Source: a virus
IMG/VR virus record: IMGVR_UViG_3300044491_001150
Coordinates: 1 to 40,083 of that record
Length of the DNA stretch: 40,083 nucleotides
Direction: 5' to 3' (one strand)
Below, one piece after another: positions 8,487-17,300 of this stretch. Within the stretch, counting starts at the first letter, position 1, and every line of letters begins with the position of its first letter. The notes below the pieces were generated by a model. It had not been told where the DNA came from, searched no databases, and saw only the letters and a list, made by a program, of their open reading frames with translations. The position numbers and the translations under genes are program-made.

Positions 8487-9114
8487 AATATTCAAAATCT
8501 TTTCTCCACCACTCTTTTACAAAGTTTTCTGCTTTCTCTGACCATATACACTCTTGTGTAGGAGATACATTATCTACTCTTTCAGGAAGATTCAACCACT
8601 TCCATATAGTTCCTTCTTCTAGTTTAAATACTTTTACTTCTTCTCTTATCCAAGTCCATTGAGGTAAAAACAAAATCTCTATTTCACTATTATGGGCATG
8701 AGTTCTATCTAGGTATATATCTATATTATCAAACAGTCTCCAAAACTGACCTTTTGGTAAGTATTGAGAAGCTCTTTCTGTCCACTCTGAGAACTCCGTA
8801 TTTACTAGCTCCAGCTTACACAAGTGCTTATAAACACTTTCCCATCTTGCCATAGGGTATCTAATTTGAGTTATATATTGATAGTCAGGATAGAAAGGTT
8901 TATATCTATCATAAGTAGCGTGCATATTATTTACTTCTACCCACTCGGCTTTATTTGTCTTCCATTTTGAAACTGATTTTAAACCAGAAGTCCATGTTTT
9001 CATTGCCATTTTCTTATCTTTAGGTAAGCGGTATAGCCTATAAGCTGTAGTTACAGAGCTACCACCACACTTTGGTATATGTATAAATATTATTTTATCG
9101 TTTTCAAATATCAT
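8476..9114 (-). CDS. Sulfotransferase-like protein 1
   Basis: About 212 residues from the ATG at 9114. The start reads MIFENDKIIFIHIPKCGGSS, the 5'-phosphosulfate-binding loop of PAPS-dependent sulfotransferases. ITQIRYPMARWESVY follows as the 3'-phosphate motif (R...P..R). It would move sulfate from PAPS to a carbohydrate or lipid. A longer frame reaches 9171, but the shorter start matches the family N-terminus and overlaps the previous stop by 11 bp. It is a tandem paralogue of the next gene. Confidence 0.85.
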   Translation of the reverse strand: MIFENDKIIFIHIPKCGGSSVTTAYRLYRLPKDKKMAMKTWTSGLKSVSKWKTNKAEWVEVNNMHATYDRYKPFYPDYQYITQIRYPMARWESVYKHLCKLELVNTEFSEWTERASQYLPKGQFWRLFDNIDIYLDRTHAHNSEIEILFLPQWTWIREEVKVFKLEEGTIWKWLNLPERVDNVSPTQECIWSEKAENFVKEWWRKDFEYYEK

Positions 9115-9712
9115 ATCCGAACTGCTTAAAATCTCTTTTGTAGTATCTAGTAAATAAACTCTGTGCTTCATCAGACCAGGTTACTTCTTTTCTATTAACT
9201 GCTACATTTCTTTTTCTTTCTTTTATACCTAGTCGTTTCCATATAGTTCCTTCTTCTAATTTATGAACTTCAACTTCTCTATCAATCCAATACCACATAG
9301 GCTTACCCATTATCATATATAAGGACTTTAATTGATCCTTACCCTTTCGATCAAAGTATTTATTCATATTTACAACACCTTGACACTGTACTATTATTGT
9401 TTTTATAGTCCAATTATTAAAATCATATTCAAACTCTTTGTGTCTTTTTAAGTGCCAATACATACTTTCCCATCTATCATAAGGGTTTCTTACTTGAGTT
9501 ATAAACTTGTTATACCCTCTATATTTGTACCAATCTGCATACATATTAAACTGATTATGAAAACAGTTTTGTGTTATACTTCTACCACCAGTCTTTGGAA
9601 TATGTATAAATACAAAATCTCCAACTATTTTACCTGCTAACGCTTCTTTACGTCGCTCTTCTCCCATAACTTTAATATTAAAGCTACGTCCGTCTTCTCT
9701 AGAGAAGTCCAT
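9104..9712 (-). CDS. Sulfotransferase-like protein 2
   Basis: About 202 residues. FVFIHIPKTGGRSITQN is the PAPS 5'-phosphosulfate loop and KFITQVRNPYDRWESMYWH the 3'-phosphate motif. Compared with its tandem paralogue it has a 30-residue N-terminal extension (MDFSREDGRSF). The C-terminal third of both proteins carries a similar VHKLEEGTIWKRLG block, showing recent duplication. It overlaps the DNA polymerase stop by 14 bp. Confidence 0.87.
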   Translation of the reverse strand: MDFSREDGRSFNIKVMGEERRKEALAGKIVGDFVFIHIPKTGGRSITQNCFHNQFNMYADWYKYRGYNKFITQVRNPYDRWESMYWHLKRHKEFEYDFNNWTIKTIIVQCQGVVNMNKYFDRKGKDQLKSLYMIMGKPMWYWIDREVEVHKLEEGTIWKRLGIKERKRNVAVNRKEVTWSDEAQSLFTRYYKRDFKQFGYDI

Positions 9713-11966
9713 ATAATTTTTCAAACTTACCAAGAGAGTAATCGTCTGCAACATCAAAGTCACAACCAACTGGAGCGTCAGGTATTGACAGTCCTCTATC
9801 TTTTTGAATAAACTCTTTCAGTTTCTTACTATATAGTTCTACCTCATCTTCGGGCACTTCTGCTAAAATGGAGTCATGCACTAGAGCAAAGATCTTTGCT
9901 TTCATACCAGTCTTGCGAATATACTTCTGAGTATCGATTGCACCAAGCAGATTGATGTCGGATGATACAGACTGTACTAGTGCATTTACTCCTGACCTAA
10001 CTTCGTGAGCAGCGATTCCCTTGTCTTGTGAAAAGACATTTGGTAATCTTCTCTTTCTTCCGAAATGAGAATAAATAAAACCATTAGCTTGAATAAACTT
10101 CTGCATATTATTTAACCACTCTCGCAGTTTGGGGAACGCTTCAAAGTAATCTTTGATAACCAATTGAGCGTCTTGCATAGTAAACTCACTACCACTATCT
10201 TTAGTAACTTGTTCACTAATCTTTTTCGGGCCTGCTCCATACATAATACCAAATGTAACAGCTTTAGCTTGTTGTCGTTTGTCTCCGTAGAGTTCTGCGA
10301 CTTCTTCAACTTCACATGGAAGTTTGAATACTTGCTTAGCAATTGTACTATGGAAGTTTCCTCCAGACTTAAACACATTCATCAGACCTTTATCATTTGC
10401 TAGCACAGCTGCACAATATACTTCTGCAGTAGTTAAGTCCATGGCAACTATTTTATGACCCGCCTTTGCCTTGATACAACCCTTAACTGTGGGATTGTCT
10501 CGCGGAAGCTGTTGCATATTTAGTTTACCACTACTAGATAGTCGGCCTGATGTAGTACCATGAAGGTTGAAACCAGTGCGCAGTCTGCCATCTCTATCGA
10601 GATTCGGTATAATTTTATCAAGATATGTATTCTTAATTTTAACCTTTTGTCTGATTTCTAAAATGTGTTTAGGTACTTCGTGTTCTTCGGCAAGTTGCCC
10701 AAGAACTTCTGCGTCTGTGCTATGAGCACCAGTACCCGTTTTCTTACCCGTTGGGGCTAAGCCTATGTAATCAAATAGTAACTCACGAAGTTGTACTGTA
10801 CTATTTGGATTAAACATACCTCCTTTGGCTTTTTGATATGCTCTAACCTCAGGGAAGGATTCAAGAGCAGCTACAGCTACATCAATATCTTCCTGCATCC
10901 TTTTCTGTCCAAACTCTAGTCGAGCAAGGTCAAAAGGAACACCGTTAGATTCTACATCTTTAAGGAATCTTACTCCTTCAATAAGAAGATTTTTATATAC
11001 CCAGTATAATTTATCATTTTTCAATATTGCTGCTTCAAACTTTTCAAATAACAAGAAGGTAACTATGGCATCCATTGCAGCATAGTATTTCATTGTTTCA
11101 AATGGAATCATAGAATAACTAAAGTCTGCTTTTAATATTCCTGTTTTCTTCTTGTACTCTTGTATATAGTTATCAAGTTCTGCCTCATAGTCTCCATATG
11201 GAGTATGATTCATGGCTAGTTGTTTTAGTCCATGTGTTCCTGGGTTTTCGTCAAACATATAGTGCATTAGCATTGTATCTTCAAAGTTTGGGAACTTGAA
11301 GTTGAAATGATACTCAAACCATTGTAAATCAAACTTACTGTTATGAAATACAACTCGTTTCTTATCAAATAGTTCTTGCATCATTTGTTCTGCTTTATCG
11401 TCTATACATTCTGTGTCTACATATACACCATGTTCTTTTTTGTATGACATAGAGAAACCAAGCATATAACCATCACGGCAATATAATGCTGATGTCTCAG
11501 AGTCAAGTGCTATGTAATTGTTTGGGTGGTCTAACGCTTCTTGTAAATACTTATGCAGTTCTTCACTGTCTTGTATACCAAAGCATCTGTCTTCGCCTAG
11601 CGTCATTTGTTTTAAATCTCCGCTTATGTACCCCGATATACTCTCAATTGCTTCCTCGAACGACTTCTTTGCTTCTGGTCTGAACTTTATCATAGCAGGG
11701 TTAATTAAACCTAAAAACTTATCATCAACAATTTTTCCATTGTACTCTGTTATTGATGTCTTTCTTGTAAAGTTTTTGAAAGGCTCTGAACCTACTAGAA
11801 TGAGCCAATCGTACGAGTCGATATCGATTTCAATATCAACATCTCTTTTTAATATTTTCTGTTTTGAACTATCTGAACACAGGGCATACCTATCATGCTC
11901 GAAGTCAAAGTACTTATCATAATTAGTACTTGTCATTGTTCTTTCTATTATTGCTACGTTAGCCAT
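9699..11966 (-). CDS. Family A DNA polymerase with 3'-5' exonuclease domain
   Basis: 755 residues. The exonuclease domain has ExoI YIALDSETSAL (DxE), ExoII VFHNSKFDLQW and ExoIII YYAAMDAIVTF. The polymerase domain has motif A VAMDLTTAEVYCAAV, the O-helix RQQAKAVTFGIMYG, with Phe at the position equivalent to E. coli F762, and motif C ALVHDSILAEV. It lacks the 5'-3' exonuclease of bacterial PolA, as is usual for phages. It replicates phage DNA with the primase gene it overlaps by 8 bp. Motif A is divergent from DYSQIELR and motif C reads HDS rather than HDE. Confidence 0.96.
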   Translation of the reverse strand: MANVAIIERTMTSTNYDKYFDFEHDRYALCSDSSKQKILKRDVDIEIDIDSYDWLILVGSEPFKNFTRKTSITEYNGKIVDDKFLGLINPAMIKFRPEAKKSFEEAIESISGYISGDLKQMTLGEDRCFGIQDSEELHKYLQEALDHPNNYIALDSETSALYCRDGYMLGFSMSYKKEHGVYVDTECIDDKAEQMMQELFDKKRVVFHNSKFDLQWFEYHFNFKFPNFEDTMLMHYMFDENPGTHGLKQLAMNHTPYGDYEAELDNYIQEYKKKTGILKADFSYSMIPFETMKYYAAMDAIVTFLLFEKFEAAILKNDKLYWVYKNLLIEGVRFLKDVESNGVPFDLARLEFGQKRMQEDIDVAVAALESFPEVRAYQKAKGGMFNPNSTVQLRELLFDYIGLAPTGKKTGTGAHSTDAEVLGQLAEEHEVPKHILEIRQKVKIKNTYLDKIIPNLDRDGRLRTGFNLHGTTSGRLSSSGKLNMQQLPRDNPTVKGCIKAKAGHKIVAMDLTTAEVYCAAVLANDKGLMNVFKSGGNFHSTIAKQVFKLPCEVEEVAELYGDKRQQAKAVTFGIMYGAGPKKISEQVTKDSGSEFTMQDAQLVIKDYFEAFPKLREWLNNMQKFIQANGFIYSHFGRKRRLPNVFSQDKGIAAHEVRSGVNALVQSVSSDINLLGAIDTQKYIRKTGMKAKIFALVHDSILAEVPEDEVELYSKKLKEFIQKDRGLSIPDAPVGCDFDVADDYSLGKFEKLYGLL

Positions 11967-12798
11967 ATAATTTTTCCTTTAATCTTTCTATTTCTGCTTT
12001 TGTTAAATTGCCAGGGTCTATATTATCTCTTAGTTTTACTACTCTAGCACTCATTTCTAATTGTTCTGCTAAACTTTTTGCTTGTTCAGCAGCTTGTCTA
12101 CCCGCCTCATCCCCGTCAAACATAATATCTAAACCTTGAACGCCTTGTAGCTTTAGTAGACTTAGTTTGACCCAATTCACTTGTTGTGTACCAAATGTGC
12201 ACACTGTATTTTTGAGACCTTTGTCCCAAAGGTTAAGAGCATCAAAGATACCCTCCACCAATATAACTCTGTTTTGAAAAGGTTTTACTTTTGCAGGGCA
12301 AAAGGGCATTTCTGCCCCATTGGGATAGATATAGTACTTATTTATTCCTATATCATTTATTGCTCTGCCGATAAGTGCAACTGTTTTTCCTGTGATGTCA
12401 CGAATAGGGAAGATGATGCGGTTCTCAAACTTGGGAACATTCCAAGTAAAAGCATCCCATATGGCTAAGGTATCTTCGCTTATATTACGAAAACCGCCAC
12501 CTTTCCATGCTAGTCTATCTTTTGGGAGTGATATACCAACGGTTTCTGACCTGACTTTTTGTATTCTTTCTTTGATTCTGTGCGCTCTAACTTCTAATGG
12601 AGAAGCTGGTGCACCATAATATGTAAATAGGTTTCCTTTGAAACCACAGGAAAAACAGTGAAATATCCCTGTAATTCTATCGACGCGCATTGAAGGGTTA
12701 CTATCATCATGCTCAGGATTTAGACAATGAATCTTCGCATCCTTTCCCGAGATGTGGTATTCAATGTGTTTCTGTTGTAAAAGTTCTTCTGCCGTCAT
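11959..12798 (-). CDS. DNA primase (CHC2 zinc finger plus TOPRIM)
   Basis: 279 residues from the ATG at 12798. The N-terminal KIHCLNPEHDDSNPSMRVD and IFHCFSCGFKG give the CHC2-type zinc finger. The TOPRIM domain has NRVILVEGIFDALNLW and LDIMFDGDEAGRQAAEQA (acidic D-x-D). It should make RNA primers with the DnaB-type helicase. A longer frame to 12837 exists, but the promoter at 12809-12837 starts transcription near 12802, leaving only about 4 nt of leader, so 12798 is the real start. No fused helicase domain is present. Confidence 0.92.
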   Translation of the reverse strand: MTAEELLQQKHIEYHISGKDAKIHCLNPEHDDSNPSMRVDRITGIFHCFSCGFKGNLFTYYGAPASPLEVRAHRIKERIQKVRSETVGISLPKDRLAWKGGGFRNISEDTLAIWDAFTWNVPKFENRIIFPIRDITGKTVALIGRAINDIGINKYYIYPNGAEMPFCPAKVKPFQNRVILVEGIFDALNLWDKGLKNTVCTFGTQQVNWVKLSLLKLQGVQGLDIMFDGDEAGRQAAEQAKSLAEQLEMSARVVKLRDNIDPGNLTKAEIERLKEKLYG

Positions 12799-12808
12799 TA
12801 TTGTATAT

Positions 12809-12837
12809 ATTATAACCGATTTTCGGTTGTGTGTCAA
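12809..12837 (-). promoter_or_regulatory. Promoter for primase-polymerase genes (near-leaderless)
   Basis: Minus strand TTGACA (12837-12832), 17-bp spacer containing CCGAAAATCGG, TATAAT (12814-12809), preceded by AATAGTTC. Predicted start near 12802 is only about 4 nt before the primase ATG. The spacer inverted repeat CCGA-AAA-TCGG could be an operator. Confidence 0.85.
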
Positions 12838-12840
12838 GAA

Positions 12841-13317
12841 CTATTTTAGGATATTCTTCTTGTGCTTCCATGGTAGTTCGTCACCTAGCCTTTCATACTC
12901 TCTAAACTTTGGGTCGTCCTCATAATACATAGACTTCCATACTAACTCTGCCATTTGAAACCAAACAGCAACAGCTTTATTCCTAAACTCTTTGTCTCCC
13001 CATAGGTAATAAATTAGCCACCATTCTTTATCAAACCTACATACTCTAACTTCTTGTTCCCATAATTCAGGTAATTCACTAAGAACTCTTAGTCTTTGAC
13101 TTCCTGCAATAGGGTACCAGTTAGGCATACAGAGAAGAGGAGAACGCACTCCTTCTTTTCTTAGTGCTTCTTTTAGCGGTTCGTTTGGTGGAACATTTTT
13201 TATATTTTCTTTGACTTTATCTTGTTCTAACAACCATCCTATTGTTCTTACATACCATGTATGCGGAGGCAAAGGCACTAGCTCTGCTGTTTCTCTACTT
13301 ACTCTATCATCTGCCAT
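12841..13317 (-). CDS. ParB/Srx-fold-like protein 1
   Basis: 158 residues. The central KEEGV-like stretch EALRKEGVRSPLLCMPNW followed by YPIAGSQRLRVLSEL resembles the ParB-nuclease/sulfiredoxin fold: a pair of strands, then G-x-QR-L. A C-terminal HTH partner is not obvious. The opening MADDRVSRETAELVPL precedes a W-rich stretch. Such domains act as CTP- or ATP-dependent DNA-binding or nuclease modules; here the function is unknown. The start overlaps the upstream small gene as TAATG. Confidence 0.6.
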   Translation of the reverse strand: MADDRVSRETAELVPLPPHTWYVRTIGWLLEQDKVKENIKNVPPNEPLKEALRKEGVRSPLLCMPNWYPIAGSQRLRVLSELPELWEQEVRVCRFDKEWWLIYYLWGDKEFRNKAVAVWFQMAELVWKSMYYEDDPKFREYERLGDELPWKHKKNILK

Positions 13318-13484
13318 TATATATTACCATTGTGTATATCTTCTATTGTTTCTTCGTACATAGGTCTAAAATCTTCCAAAGTTGGAAAACTTATATTTAG
13401 TTTCGTTTCTTGGTTAGTATATGCAATCTCTGCACAATGACAATGCCATGCTTCTTCTAATTGGTGTTCTGTGTATAAGACCAT
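13317..13484 (-). CDS. Small hypothetical protein (55 aa)
   Basis: An ATG at 13484 with a GGAGGGCGGGAG ribosome site just upstream opens 55 codons beginning MVLYTEHQLEEAWHCHCAE and ending EDIHNGNI. The stop overlaps the ParB-like start as TAATG, so the two are probably coupled. Unknown function. Confidence 0.65.
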   Translation of the reverse strand: MVLYTEHQLEEAWHCHCAEIAYTNQETKLNISFPTLEDFRPMYEETIEDIHNGNI

Positions 13485-13600
13485 ACTCCCGCCCTCCTAG
13501 CGTCTTCCTTTTGTCCTTGTTTTCTTATTTTTCTACTTCTTTCTGAAATAGGGTTAAGCACCCATAAATATTCATTCTTTACTGTTTTCTTTTGTACCAT
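13457..13600 (-). CDS. Small basic hypothetical protein (47 aa)
   Basis: The frame begins MVQKKTVKNEYLWVLNPIS and continues with a basic RSRKIRKQGQKEDARRAG stretch. It overlaps both flanking genes (22 and 28 bp). It fills the only gap between the ParB-like genes. The ribosome site is weak, so confidence is moderate. Confidence 0.45.
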   Translation of the reverse strand: MVQKKTVKNEYLWVLNPISERSRKIRKQGQKEDARRAGVWSYTQNTN

Positions 13601-14292
13601 ACTTTGTCCCATGTTTTATTTCTATCAAAAAAGCACTTGTAGAACAACTGATATATTCCTCTAACATCAGTTACATCATAATCTTCGACAGGCTTCCCTA
13701 TAGAATAAAATCTTTCATTACCAATCCACAACGTAAAGCCTTTTTCTTTTTGTAGTTGTTTCCATTCTTTATCCCACTCTGGGTTTTCAAGTGGTATTTT
13801 AAAAATCAATTTCTCATTATCAACTCCAAGTTCATATAGATTCCCACACTTTACATATTTTAGTGGGGGTAATCTTCTATCAAACTTCATGTTAATTTTA
13901 TTGTTTCCACCTTTTTTGTTTGGTGTCAACTCTTTAATCTTGTCAAACTTATTCTCTATAAGTTTTGTATCTTGTAGACCTGGAACAATAACTAAACATT
14001 CTAAATTAATTTCAGGGAATAACTTCCACAGCCATAGCCTATTCATTCCATAAGGTACTGTTATATATTTTCCATTTGTCCATACTTGTAAAGGATTTAC
14101 AAATCCTTTATCTAATACATCTCTGATAAAGTGATATAATCTTATATCTATTCTTCCTTGCTGTCCTTGAATCCATGCTCTAGTAGATATAAGAGGGTAT
14201 TCATAGTCTCGTACTTCTTTCATACCTTTATCTAGTATGTTTGTTTGAAATACTAGCATCCTATTAGGTGCCCAGCTAGAATTAAATATCAT
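13579..14292 (-). CDS. ParB/Srx-fold-like protein 2
   Basis: 237 residues. VLDKGFVNPLQVWTNGKYI followed by VPYGMNRLWLWKLFPEI resembles the ParB-like core (strand pair, then G-x-NR). The C-terminal half is W- and K-rich with no recognised domain. It sits between the replicative helicase (overlap 11 bp) and another ParB-like protein, which suggests both act at replication forks or in partition-like processing. That is inference from position. Confidence 0.55.
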   Translation of the reverse strand: MIFNSSWAPNRMLVFQTNILDKGMKEVRDYEYPLISTRAWIQGQQGRIDIRLYHFIRDVLDKGFVNPLQVWTNGKYITVPYGMNRLWLWKLFPEINLECLVIVPGLQDTKLIENKFDKIKELTPNKKGGNNKINMKFDRRLPPLKYVKCGNLYELGVDNEKLIFKIPLENPEWDKEWKQLQKEKGFTLWIGNERFYSIGKPVEDYDVTDVRGIYQLFYKCFFDRNKTWDKVWYKRKQ

Positions 14293-15640
14293 ATGTATCT
14301 TCTCCTGTCATCATTGTTTCTTTTAACTCAGCTTTTTCATCTGGGTCTAGAGCAGTGTGCGGGCCGATTTTTAGTGTGTCCCAATTCATTTCTGAAACGA
14401 ATGGCTCCGCTTTTCCGTTTCTCATCTTATCACATTTTAACTTAATACAAGGTTCTGCGTCTCCCCAATGCTGTATGCTGTAAGCAGCGTCAACAGCATC
14501 CAAGATTCCTTTTGAGAATCTTGCCTCTCCTTTCTCATTAGTCTGGAAAGCGGAGAGAACTAGAACTTTGCTCTCTTGTGCGAGAGATTTGAGACCTTTT
14601 GAGATCTCGATTTGCTCGGTCCAATCGTATTGTCCTGAACGGTTTGGTGCGTTATGGCGTCTAATCTGGTTTAGGTAATCTACTATCACTATTCCAAGGT
14701 CAGGTAATTGCGCTTGTTTCTGTCTCACTACACTTATTATTTTAGCTAGTGTAAGGGAGGGGTCATAATGTACATCTATTTGAGGCTTTTCTGCCAACTT
14801 ATTTCTAGTAAGTTGATAGTGGAACTTATCAAAATCATGATGTTCCTTGTACTCATTAAGACATTCATCTCCACCTTCAAATCGGTCTGCCCACCAAGTC
14901 GCAACTTTCTCCCACTCCATTGGAGCAAGATTCTTAGTTTTTATACGATTAGTAGGCACACCTGTGGAAATAGCGGCAATTCTTTGTAGAATCTGTCTTG
15001 TGTCCATTTCAATAGTGAAATACAAAACAGATTTACCTTTTGCTTGGGCAGCGGTAGCAATATTACAACAAGTAAATGACTTACCTCCACCACGATTACC
15101 ACCAATAACTACCAAGTCTTTGGGAGAGAATGTGTAGTCCAGGTCGTATTCTTGATTGAGACCGAGCGGCAAAAACTTAGATAAATCCTCTGGATTATCG
15201 AACAGTTCTATAGAATCCATACTTTCTGCTTCATCACTGGTTTCAACTCGGTCTTCGACTTGTACTACAATTTCTTGGAGTAAGTCAATGTTTTCACGAG
15301 CATCGCCAATAGCAATATGTTTATCTACATAGTCTTCGATTCGGGATAATATTTCGTTTTGCGTAAACTGGTTTTTTAGATAGTCTAATAATATAATAGA
15401 AGGAACGTCTGTTTCTACAGTTTCTATTGCATAGACTTTTTCTTGAAGTTCTCTTGAACGAACTTCGAGTTTTAAATCTTCAAATGTTGGGAGTGCTTGA
15501 TACTTATGAACGTGCTTGTCTAAGATTTTCCATAGCTTACGGTACTCACCCTCAGGTAAGTAATGCTCTTTAAGACTGTTCCAAGTCTCAAAGTCTCCAT
15601 TCGCAATGATTTGCTTAAGTAATGCACTTTCTAAAGTCAA
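14282..15640 (-). CDS. Replicative DNA helicase, DnaB/gp41-like
   Basis: 452 residues. After an N-terminal helical domain (about residues 1-150) the RecA-type core has Walker A VVIGGNRGGGKSFTCCNIA, then VLYFTIEMDTRQILQRIA, Walker B LGIVIVDYLNQIRR, and the arginine-finger-side region KVLVLSAFQTNEKGEARFS with a following DAAYSIQ. This is the DnaB/T4 gp41 arrangement, a hexameric 5'-3' helicase that moves with the TOPRIM primase. It overlaps the second ParB-like gene by 11 bp. Length suits a phage DnaB. Confidence 0.92.
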   Translation of the reverse strand: MTLESALLKQIIANGDFETWNSLKEHYLPEGEYRKLWKILDKHVHKYQALPTFEDLKLEVRSRELQEKVYAIETVETDVPSIILLDYLKNQFTQNEILSRIEDYVDKHIAIGDARENIDLLQEIVVQVEDRVETSDEAESMDSIELFDNPEDLSKFLPLGLNQEYDLDYTFSPKDLVVIGGNRGGGKSFTCCNIATAAQAKGKSVLYFTIEMDTRQILQRIAAISTGVPTNRIKTKNLAPMEWEKVATWWADRFEGGDECLNEYKEHHDFDKFHYQLTRNKLAEKPQIDVHYDPSLTLAKIISVVRQKQAQLPDLGIVIVDYLNQIRRHNAPNRSGQYDWTEQIEISKGLKSLAQESKVLVLSAFQTNEKGEARFSKGILDAVDAAYSIQHWGDAEPCIKLKCDKMRNGKAEPFVSEMNWDTLKIGPHTALDPDEKAELKETMMTGEDTYDI

Positions 15641-15671
15641 ATTGTCTCTCCCAAAACAAAGATTAAATTAT

Positions 15672-15706
15672 AAAAAAGGCGAGGCAACCCATAAGGGAAG
15701 CTCGCC
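15672..15706 (-). terminator. Rho-independent terminator after the multi-HTH gene
   Basis: On the minus strand GGCGAG (15706-15701) pairs with CTCGCC (15683-15678), with inner CCC/GGG pairing, followed by a run of six T (15677-15672). It lies just after the stop of the gene at 15722, before the helicase gene. Confidence 0.85.
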
Positions 15707-15721
15707 TGAGATGAATAGGTA

Positions 15722-16438
15722 TTAGCCTATTTCTTTTTTAGCAGCTCCGTTATAGTCTGAGCACTGTAGACCTCTTCTAGTAAGCATAGTTTTAACACCT
15801 CTTACTGTTTTGCCAATTTCAGATGCGATATCTTCTACTGACATATCTACTATATTAAGACCATCTAAAGGATCAGCTTTGCTTGAGCCTTTAGTTTCTT
15901 TCTGCTTAGGAATAGCGTTGATTTCACCAGCTCTAAGTAGTGATAATGCTTTTCCTCTGATTGAGTTTACGCTTCTGCCCATAGCTTCTGCGATGTCCTC
16001 AATAAAAGCTCCGTCGTTTACTAATGAAACGAACTGGCTTTCTTCGTCTTCGCTGTAAGTTTTTACAGTTTCAACTTTAGGTGCAGGTTTAACATGTTCT
16101 GTTAACTGCATAGATAAGATTTTACCTTGAATTGATTTTGCACTAAATGCTCCACCTTCAAAGTTAGAAGCGATTTCTGCATAAGTGTAGCCACCTGAGT
16201 TATCTGTTACAAAGTTTTGTAACGTTGCTTCTTGCTCATCTGAAAAAGATTTGCTTTGTGAAGCTGATGCTAATTCAACTTCGTGTCCCATTTTTCTTAG
16301 CTTAGAAGAGACACTTCTTACTGAAGTCTCTAATTCTTCTGCTGCTGAAGCAACAGTTGCTTGAGATATAGGAGTTTCTCCACCGACAAAATCCACTAAA
16401 GCTTGTGTTCTTTCGTCTGTCCATTTTGGTAATGCCAT
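15722..16438 (-). CDS. Multi-repeat helix-turn-helix-like protein
   Basis: 238 residues built from about four related units, each with the pattern of an acidic lead, then I-A-x-x-x, then S-V-x-x-x-x-x-L. Examples are PKWTDERTQALVDF with SVRSVSSKLRKMG, FSDEQEATLQNF with SAKSIQGKILSM, YSEDEESQFVSL with SVNSIRGKALSL, and SVEDIASEIGKTVRGVKTML. Each unit resembles a small HTH/SANT-like domain and the single-unit paralogues at 22333, 33435, 34488 and 39228. Probably a DNA-binding protein or regulator. It has its own terminator and is 2 bp from the ligase C-half gene. Confidence 0.7.
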   Translation of the reverse strand: MALPKWTDERTQALVDFVGGETPISQATVASAAEELETSVRSVSSKLRKMGHEVELASASQSKSFSDEQEATLQNFVTDNSGGYTYAEIASNFEGGAFSAKSIQGKILSMQLTEHVKPAPKVETVKTYSEDEESQFVSLVNDGAFIEDIAEAMGRSVNSIRGKALSLLRAGEINAIPKQKETKGSSKADPLDGLNIVDMSVEDIASEIGKTVRGVKTMLTRRGLQCSDYNGAAKKEIG

Positions 16439-16440
16439 TT

Positions 16441-17199
16441 TTAATTTTCCTTTATTAATTTTTTTAAATTGGTTATTATTACAACACCTCGGTCACGAGC
16501 TGTCTTTGTTTTTGCTGATTCGAGTCCACTCTCATTTATAAGATGAGTGCAGTCTTTTGTCAGACTTGATTTTACAACATACCCAGACTTTTCTAATACC
16601 AAGGTAGCATGTGCTTTTGTTGGGTAGCTTTTTAACTTACCTGATATACAAACGACGCCTGTGACCTCTTTCTTTTCTTTAATCTTGTTGTTCCAATTGA
16701 AGGGAAGGTTGTCAATGTATTTGTTAGGATAAAACTCAGTGTCTAACCACTGTAATAAGCTAGCTGATGCTTTTGGTCCGATACCTGCCTCAGTACAACT
16801 GTTCTCGCTAATATCTTCGATGTGAGATATTCTATCGCATAATTTTTGAGAAGCCGACCGACCAATAAGTGGTATTGAGAAAGCAGGCAGAATATCTACC
16901 AACTTACTACTTTTAGACTTTTGCAATTCGTCATAAAGTTTCTCAGCTAACTTAATACTTCCTAATCTTTGCTGTATTTCATCTACAGTAAGTTCATAAA
17001 GTTCTGGGTAGTCTTGGACTTGCAACTTAACTAGAGTCGCTGGTCCAAGACCTTTTATTTTAAGAGTAGAAGCAAAGCTTTCCAACTTCTTGCTCCATTG
17101 TGCAGAACAGTATTGGTTACGGCAAAATAATTGCTCATTGACCAATTCTAATTCACTATCACAACAAGGGCAGTTGGTTGGTGCTATAATCACATTCAC
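16441..17199 (-). CDS. ligA: NAD+-dependent DNA ligase, C-terminal half as a separate protein (Zn finger, HhH, BRCT)
   Basis: 252 residues from a GTG start at 17199. Residues 10-31 hold a four-cysteine zinc finger (C10, C13, C26, C31) ending in SAQW, the LigA signature. Residues 47-150 carry helix-hairpin-helix units (KIKGLGPATLVKL, IPLIGRSASQKL, EAGIGPKASASLL). The last 75 residues (EVTGVVCISGKLKS, KAHATLVLEKSGY) form a BRCT domain. There is no adenylation domain. The missing half is the separate gene at 20668-21606, so the phage ligase is split at the OB/zinc-finger boundary. It should work as a two-subunit ligase, which is inference. Confidence 0.9.
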   Translation of the reverse strand: MNVIIAPTNCPCCDSELELVNEQLFCRNQYCSAQWSKKLESFASTLKIKGLGPATLVKLQVQDYPELYELTVDEIQQRLGSIKLAEKLYDELQKSKSSKLVDILPAFSIPLIGRSASQKLCDRISHIEDISENSCTEAGIGPKASASLLQWLDTEFYPNKYIDNLPFNWNNKIKEKKEVTGVVCISGKLKSYPTKAHATLVLEKSGYVVKSSLTKDCTHLINESGLESAKTKTARDRGVVIITNLKKLIKEN

Positions 17200-17227
17200 T
17201 TAGCTTCTCTCTCCTAAATATACATAT

Positions 17228-17256
17228 ATTATACAAAAAGTTTAAGCATCTGTCAA
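17228..17256 (-). promoter_or_regulatory. Promoter for ligase C-half and multi-HTH genes
   Basis: Minus strand TTGACA (17256-17251), 17-bp spacer, TATAAT (17233-17228). Predicted start near 17221, followed by TTTAGGAGAGAGAAG as ribosome site for the GTG start at 17199. Confidence 0.85.
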
Positions 17257-17300
17257 GAACTTTTTTTCGGATGCTTGACTTATAAGCGTGAATCAATTTT

